The translations under genes and the position numbers were made by a program. A stretch of DNA of 35,515 bases, from the NCBI GenBank assembly GCA_049303435.1, contig JBAQNC010000140.1, forward strand, positions 1 through 35,515. The letters run 5' to 3'. The DNA is from Parvibaculum sp049303435 (GTDB lineage Bacteria > Pseudomonadota > Alphaproteobacteria > Parvibaculales > Parvibaculaceae). The notes beneath the pieces are model-generated. The model made no database searches and had not been told where the DNA came from. It saw only the letters and a program-made list of their open reading frames with translations. Positions 31,851 to 35,515 of the stretch are shown in pieces (within the stretch, counting starts at the first letter, position 1; each line of letters opens with the position of its first letter).

Positions 31851-33062
31851 GCAATATACCTCTCCCGACCAGACGTCTTTTGCGGCGCTGACGACTGCGC
31901 GAATTCCGCCTCTTTGGAGAGACTCGGGTTTCCTGTCGAAAACCATGCTTCAAGACTGCCGACGATCCGCCGAGCGGCGCGTCCGTCGCCGAAGGGGTTG
32001 GGGGCTCCGCTCATCTGGCGATAGATATCTGGCGAATTGAGGATGCCGACAACGGATCGGACGATCTTGTCAGGATCGGTGCCGACGAGGCGCGCGCCGC
32101 CTGTATCGAGCGCCTCATAGCGTTCGGTCGTATCGCGCAGAACGATGACAGGCTTGTGCAGGGCCGCGCCTTCTTCCAGCAAGCCGCCGGAATCCGTCAG
32201 TAGCATTTGGCTGCGAGAGGCAAGTTCGATGAAAGTGATATAGTCAAGTGGCGGTAACAGGTGAATGCGTTCGATATTGTCGAGTTCTGCGAAAACCTGG
32301 TTATGGACGACAGGGCCGGGATGCACGGGAAAGGCAATCCGGATGTTGGGGTTTTCACTTACGATCGTGCGAATGGCGCCGCAGGCGCGCGCAATACCCT
32401 TCTCCCATGTTTCACGACGATGCATCGTGACCAGAATAAGTTGTTCCGTCTTGTAAAACGGCAGCGCCTTTTTCAACATTGCGAGATCCGGCCCACGACC
32501 GCGCGAGATCGATTGCGTCGATCACGGTATTGCCTGTGACGACGATCTGCGAACGAGGCACACCCTCGGAAATCAGATTGTCGCAGGCCGTCGGCGTTGG
32601 CGCAAAATTTATGGCCGCAAGACGCGTCAGGATGATGCGATTGGCTTCCTCGGGAAAGGGGCTGTAGATATCCTTCGTGCGCAGCCCCGCCTCGACATGC
32701 GCGACGGGAATGCGCTGGTAGAAGGCTGCCAGTCCGGCGGCAAAGGCGGAAGTTGTATCGCCCTGAACAATCAGCACATCAGGTTGCGCCTGCGTCAGCA
32801 CCTCACCCATATCGACCAGAAGTCTGGACGTGAGTTTTGTGAGGTTGTCGTCGGCGTGCATTTCATGGAGCTGTATGTCCGGGCTTATGCCGAACACCTC
32901 GGACGCCTGCTGCACCAGTTCTTCATGTTGACCCGTGAAGACGACGACAGGATCGAACTTGTCGATGGCAGTGCGCTTGATCTCAAGAATGAGCGGAGCG
33001 AGCTTGATCATCTCGGGACGCGTCCCGACGACAATCATGATTTTCTCGCGCCCGACGTTCAT
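31847..33062 (-). pseudogene. wecB: UDP-GlcNAc 2-epimerase (WecB type), frameshifted in this sequence
   Basis: Two minus-strand frames together encode one WecB-like epimerase of about 404 residues. The first (ATG 33062) carries VVGTRPEMIKLAP, TGQHEELV, VQGDTTSAFA (Asp102), HVEAGLRT (Glu124), FPEEANR (Glu139) and GNTVIDAIDLAR. The second carries LVTMHRRETW with the catalytic His, FPVHPGP, LTDSGGLLEEGAALHKPVIVLRDTTERYEA and PFGDGRAA. They join near 32500-32512 if one base is removed. All catalytic residues are present across the halves, so loss is recent, or the extra base is a sequencing error. The enzyme converts UDP-GlcNAc to UDP-ManNAc. The 3' end overlaps nfrB by ATGA, so this is a wecB-nfrB operon. 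Confidence 0.87.
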
Positions 33063-33206
33063 CCTTGCCTGCTTTCTGAAAGCGAATGCGGCTTTCTTGT
33101 CGCGCTAGGGGCAATCGGATTTCTCGGCGTGACTATCGGGAGTTTTGAACGCGTACTGGCGCCGAATAAATCGCTTTTGCGTGCCTCCCATCAAATACCA
33201 ACACGG

Positions 33207-33221
33207 TTAAGTATCTCTTAA
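33207..33221. promoter_or_regulatory. CtrA-like box (TTAA-N7-TTAA)
   Basis: The sequence TTAAGTATCTCTTAA matches the alphaproteobacterial CtrA consensus TTAA-N7-TTAA exactly and is also a TTAAG/CTTAA dyad. It lies 145 bases upstream of wecB and 125 bases upstream of the divergent DUF4345 gene, in a 283-base region with no other gene. The site is seen; binding is inferred. Confidence 0.45.
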
Positions 33222-33345
33222 ATGAGGCGGGAGTTGCTTCCGTCGATGAGGGGCCTGTGCTAGATTTTGCCAAAATGACACAGTCTCTCCAGTTCATCAC
33301 TTTTGAAATGTGGCGGCTAAATTCATACGAGAATTGGGGAAGCAG

Positions 33346-33723
33346 ATGATCTGGGTTGCACGTATCGGCGTTGTTCTGGCGGGCCTTTTTTCGCTGGTTA
33401 TGGGGGCAATGGCCTTCGCTTCGCCCGAACAATTGGGGACGGCGCTGGGGCTTGGGGCCTTGTCGCCAATCGGCATCAATTCGATGCGTGCCGATCTGGG
33501 CGCTTTCTTTCTGGCGAGCGCTATTGCCTGCGCTTTGGCGCTTTTTGCTGGACGGGCGTCCTGGCTCTGGGGCGCGGCGGCGCTTTACGCCATTGCAGTG
33601 ACCGGACGCATTGTCGGGATCGTCGTTGACGGAGTCCCCGAAGGGATCGCGCAACCTGTCATCATCGAACTGGTGCTTGTCGCCATGCTGGTTTTTGGAG
33701 CGCGGACGCTGGCGCGCGACTGA
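33346..33723 (+). CDS. DUF4345-type small membrane protein
   Basis: This 125-residue protein starts at an ATG preceded by GGGGAAG; an in-frame GTG at 33310 is less likely. It has four hydrophobic helices (about 5-25, 45-65, 70-92 and 102-122). The features MRADLGAFFLASAIACALALF and a late GRIVGIVVDGVPEG fit the DUF4345 pattern (N..RA..GG...G, GR..G...DG). The function is unknown. It lies 32 bases upstream of the sulfotransferase, so the two may be cotranscribed. Confidence 0.75.
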   Translation: MIWVARIGVVLAGLFSLVMGAMAFASPEQLGTALGLGALSPIGINSMRADLGAFFLASAIACALALFAGRASWLWGAAALYAIAVTGRIVGIVVDGVPEGIAQPVIIELVLVAMLVFGARTLARD

Positions 33724-33755
33724 TGGCCGTTCTGGCTCAATGAGAGTGAGTGAAG

Positions 33756-34667
33756 ATGTCGCCTGAAAATATCAAGTGGCCGCAAAAGTCGCGGGAGATG
33801 CATAGCAATCATTTTGATTCTACTATCTGGAACGAATTTGCCTTTCGCCCCGACGACATCGTCATTGCGACCTACGCTAAATCCGGCACGACCTGGATGC
33901 AGCAGATCATCAGTCAGTTGATCTTCAACGGTGCGACAGATTTGCAGGTTGCGGAAATGTCGCCCTGGCTCGATCTGCGTGTGCCGCCGAAAGAGGTCAA
34001 GCTCGGCGAACTGGAGTCGCAAACGCACAGACGTTTCATCAAGACGCATCTGCCAGTCGATGCGCTCGTCTTCTCGCCCGACGTCAAGTATCTCTACATT
34101 GGCAGGGACGGACGCGATGTGGTCTGGAGTCTCTACAACCATCATGTCAACGCCAATGGGCTTTGGTACGAAGCCTTGAACGATACGCCCGGTCTCGTCG
34201 GGCCGCCCATGCCGAGGCCGACAGATTCCATCCTTCAGTATTTCGATGATTGGCTGGAGAAGGACGGTTATCCGTTTTGGCCCTTCTGGGAAAACATCAG
34301 ATCGTGGTGGGCGATCCGCGAACTACCGAATGTCCATTTCGTGCATTTCGCGCAGCTCAAGAAAGATATGCCGGGCGAGATCAGGAAGATGGCGGCGTTC
34401 CTCGGAATCGCAATAGACGAGAGCGCCTGGGCGGAAATTCTCGAGCATTGCAGCTTCGACTATATGAAGAAGAATGCCAGCGCTACGGTGCCTCTTGGCG
34501 GCGCCTTCTGGGAGGGTGGTGCTCAGACTTTTGTGAACAAGGGAACGAATGGTCGCTGGCAGGGTGTGCTGAGCGAAAAGGCCATTGAGGCTTATGAGAA
34601 GAAAGCGCTCAATGAACTTGGAGCGGACTGCGCCAGATGGCTGGCGACCGGCGAAGCGACTGCCTAG
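33756..34667 (+). CDS. PAPS-dependent sulfotransferase
   Basis: This 303-residue cytosolic-type sulfotransferase has the 5'-phosphosulfate loop YAKSGTTWMQ near residue 40. The catalytic His is in RRFIKTHLP, and the 3'-phosphate-binding segment is YIGRDGRDVVWSLYNH. The C-terminal cofactor loop is VNKGTNGRWQGVLS. It transfers sulfate from PAPS to a hydroxyl group of a small molecule. In the middle is a longer loop (about 140-185, WYEALNDTPGLVGPP...WPFWENIRSWW) that probably shapes the acceptor site. The start ATG follows GAGTGAGTGAAG; a GTG two codons upstream is possible. The acceptor is unknown. Confidence 0.9.
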   Translation: MSPENIKWPQKSREMHSNHFDSTIWNEFAFRPDDIVIATYAKSGTTWMQQIISQLIFNGATDLQVAEMSPWLDLRVPPKEVKLGELESQTHRRFIKTHLPVDALVFSPDVKYLYIGRDGRDVVWSLYNHHVNANGLWYEALNDTPGLVGPPMPRPTDSILQYFDDWLEKDGYPFWPFWENIRSWWAIRELPNVHFVHFAQLKKDMPGEIRKMAAFLGIAIDESAWAEILEHCSFDYMKKNASATVPLGGAFWEGGAQTFVNKGTNGRWQGVLSEKAIEAYEKKALNELGADCARWLATGEATA

Positions 34668-34707
34668 ATATTCGACGAGGCGGGCAGCCGTGCGTCAGAG
34701 AAAAGAA

Positions 34708-34737
34708 AAAGGCCGCGCTTTCACAAGTGCGGCCTTT
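34708..34737. terminator. Bidirectional rho-independent terminator
   Basis: A 13-base-pair stem (AAAGGCCGCGCTT with AAGTGCGGCCTTT, one G-T wobble) closes a TCAC loop. A T-rich stretch follows on the plus strand (TTTCGTTT), and a T/C-rich stretch (TTTTTCTTTTC) follows on the minus strand. It separates the convergent sulfotransferase and TerB genes and can serve both. Confidence 0.85.
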
Positions 34738-34755
34738 CGTTTGAAAATCGAGTAA

Positions 34756-35205
34756 TCAGCTTTGGGCGTCGGCAAGCTTGCAGGCTTCGTCGGAATCGGC
34801 TGTCTGAAGTCCGATTTCCTTGGCGAGTTGGGCGATCATGACTTGCTCGAGGCGATCGAGGTGACCATCGGCCAGAGCGACTGACCAGATCATCTTGAGG
34901 ACTTCCTTGCGCTCGTCGACTGAAAAGTTGCCGGCGACGGTGCGTGTAAAGATGGACTCGCCATAGGGGAGGTGCTGGCGTTCCTCGGCGGTTTCGACGA
35001 GGACCTTGGCGTCTTCATCGGAAAGATTGAAATTCTGGCCGACGACACGCGTGATTGCGGCGCGTTCCTCATCGGCAAAGTCATTGTCACGACGCGCTGC
35101 TTCAACGAGGAGCGCGGCGGCGGCCAAACGCTTCACTTCCGGCGAGACAGACGTGGTGGAACCCGCCGTCGCTTTTTTCAGCTTGTCGACAATCTTGTCT
35201 AGCAT
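34756..35205 (-). CDS. TerB-family protein
   Basis: The protein has 149 residues, starting at an ATG with GGGGTGA upstream. It is all-helical, with two acidic loops typical of the TerB/DjlA-N fold: RRDNDFADEE and LADGHLDRLE, the latter in the family's W.VALADG....E context. TerB domains bind metal and occur both in tellurite-resistance clusters and alone. This one stands alone, so tellurite resistance should not be assumed. Its terminator lies between it and the sulfotransferase gene. Confidence 0.8.
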   Translation of the reverse strand: MLDKIVDKLKKATAGSTTSVSPEVKRLAAAALLVEAARRDNDFADEERAAITRVVGQNFNLSDEDAKVLVETAEERQHLPYGESIFTRTVAGNFSVDERKEVLKMIWSVALADGHLDRLEQVMIAQLAKEIGLQTADSDEACKLADAQS

Positions 35206-35272
35206 CTCGTTCACCCCAAAATTGGTCCGCACTCGGCGAACCCTTCCAAAACAATTTCAACCCGGCGCCTGA

Positions 35273-35308
35273 CAAGGCAAATCTGGCAAGGCAAATCTGG
35301 CAAGGCAG
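35273..35308. repeat. Short tandem repeat
   Basis: A 14-base unit, CAAGGCAAATCTGG, occurs twice in tandem, followed by a partial third copy (CAAGGCAGA). It lies upstream of the TerB gene in 154 bases that hold no other gene. It may be a slippage product. Confidence 0.7.
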
Positions 35309-35359
35309 AGAGGAAATATCCTTTTTTTCAAGCAAAAGGTACCCCTAATTGCCGTGATC

Positions 35360-35515
35360 TCAATCTGACGCAGCCGGGGCCTTCAACCCGACAGGGATGA
35401 CGCGAGGGAAAATGGTGTCCAACACGACCACAATGGCCGGCATCACCACGATTGCCACGATCATGTTGGCCATGAACATGAAGGTGAGCAGCAGCCCCAT
35501 ATCGGCTTGAAATTG
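35360..35515 (-). CDS. C-terminal end of an RND/MMPL-type membrane transporter (partial)
   Basis: The last 51 residues of a minus-strand gene that enters from beyond the right edge are visible. They read QFQADMGLLLTFMFMANMIVAIVVMPAIVV, followed by a short cytoplasmic tail rich in P and A. The pattern QADMG.LLTFMF..N.....L.PA is typical of the last membrane helix of RND-superfamily (MMPL/SSD) exporters. The substrate and partners are outside the window. Confidence 0.7.
   Translation of the reverse strand, partial: QFQADMGLLLTFMFMANMIVAIVVMPAIVVVLDTIFPRVIPVGLKAPAASD

Noticed and set aside
33100..33190. A 28-codon minus-strand frame (starting MGGTQKRF) between wecB and the CtrA-like box
   Set aside because: It has no ribosome-binding site and ends well before wecB. 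It is too short to support without conservation data.
34756..35205. Tellurite resistance function for the TerB-like gene
   Set aside because: No terACDEZ genes lie beside it, and isolated TerB-domain proteins are common without that role.
1..35515. CRISPR arrays, insertion sequences, tRNA-associated integration sites
   Set aside because: No regularly spaced repeats, transposase or integrase motifs, or tRNA-like cloverleaf were seen. The only tandem repeat is the 14-base unit near 35273.

Overview
The window looks like a chromosomal segment of a GC-rich alphaproteobacterium (inference). The signs are a fix/cco-type cytochrome cbb3 oxidase maturation cluster, a CtrA-like TTAA-N7-TTAA box, and a mix of catabolic, sulfotransferase and detoxification genes of the kind common in Rhizobiales such as the Parvibaculum group. 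No tRNA, rRNA, insertion sequence, phage gene or CRISPR array was seen. Coding density is high and no gene-free stretch exceeds about 300 bases.

Region by region: 1-2849 carries the end of ccoGHIS (fixH, fixI, fixS) for cbb3 oxidase assembly. 2853-6906 (minus) is a four-gene, probably TetR-controlled catabolic operon: FAD monooxygenase, an SDR lacking the YxxxK residues, a small membrane protein and an FAH-family hydrolase. The divergent TetR gene lies at 7010-7636 and a palindromic operator sits between them. 7715-11943 holds a Ca2+/cation antiporter, an Old Yellow Enzyme homologue, a frameshifted sulfurtransferase, a secreted Rap1a/Tai-like protein and thioredoxin 2. 12089-13045 is a PfkB-type sugar kinase.

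13146-19823 is a complete N-ATPase operon in the diagnostic order atpD-C-Q-R-B-E-F-A-G. It has no delta gene, but the b subunit carries a delta-like C-terminal domain. It converges on a Rieske iron-sulfur protein gene that has no cytochrome b or c1 genes beside it. 20703-22260 is a DUF169 protein plus methyltransferase pair. 22362-26712 (minus) is a translationally coupled ABC exporter operon (ATPase, FtsX-like permease, membrane-fusion protein). 26845-28846 holds a YghU-type glutathione transferase and an aldo/keto reductase.

29121-33062 is the most interesting part. It encodes a compact NfrA-like outer-membrane protein (TPR plus barrel), an NfrB-like membrane glycosyltransferase, and a WecB-like UDP-GlcNAc 2-epimerase coupled to nfrB. 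In E. coli these three activities make and export the ManNAc-based glycan (NGR) used as receptor by phage N4, but from separate loci. Here they form one compact locus, with a CtrA-like box upstream of wecB-nfrB and no c-di-GMP-sensing MshEN domain on NfrB. The wecB reading frame is broken by a one-base frameshift in this sequence.

The right end has a DUF4345 membrane protein, a PAPS-dependent sulfotransferase, a bidirectional terminator, a TerB-family protein and the 3' end of an RND/MMPL-type transporter. All identifications come from reading motifs and family resemblance; no database search was run.
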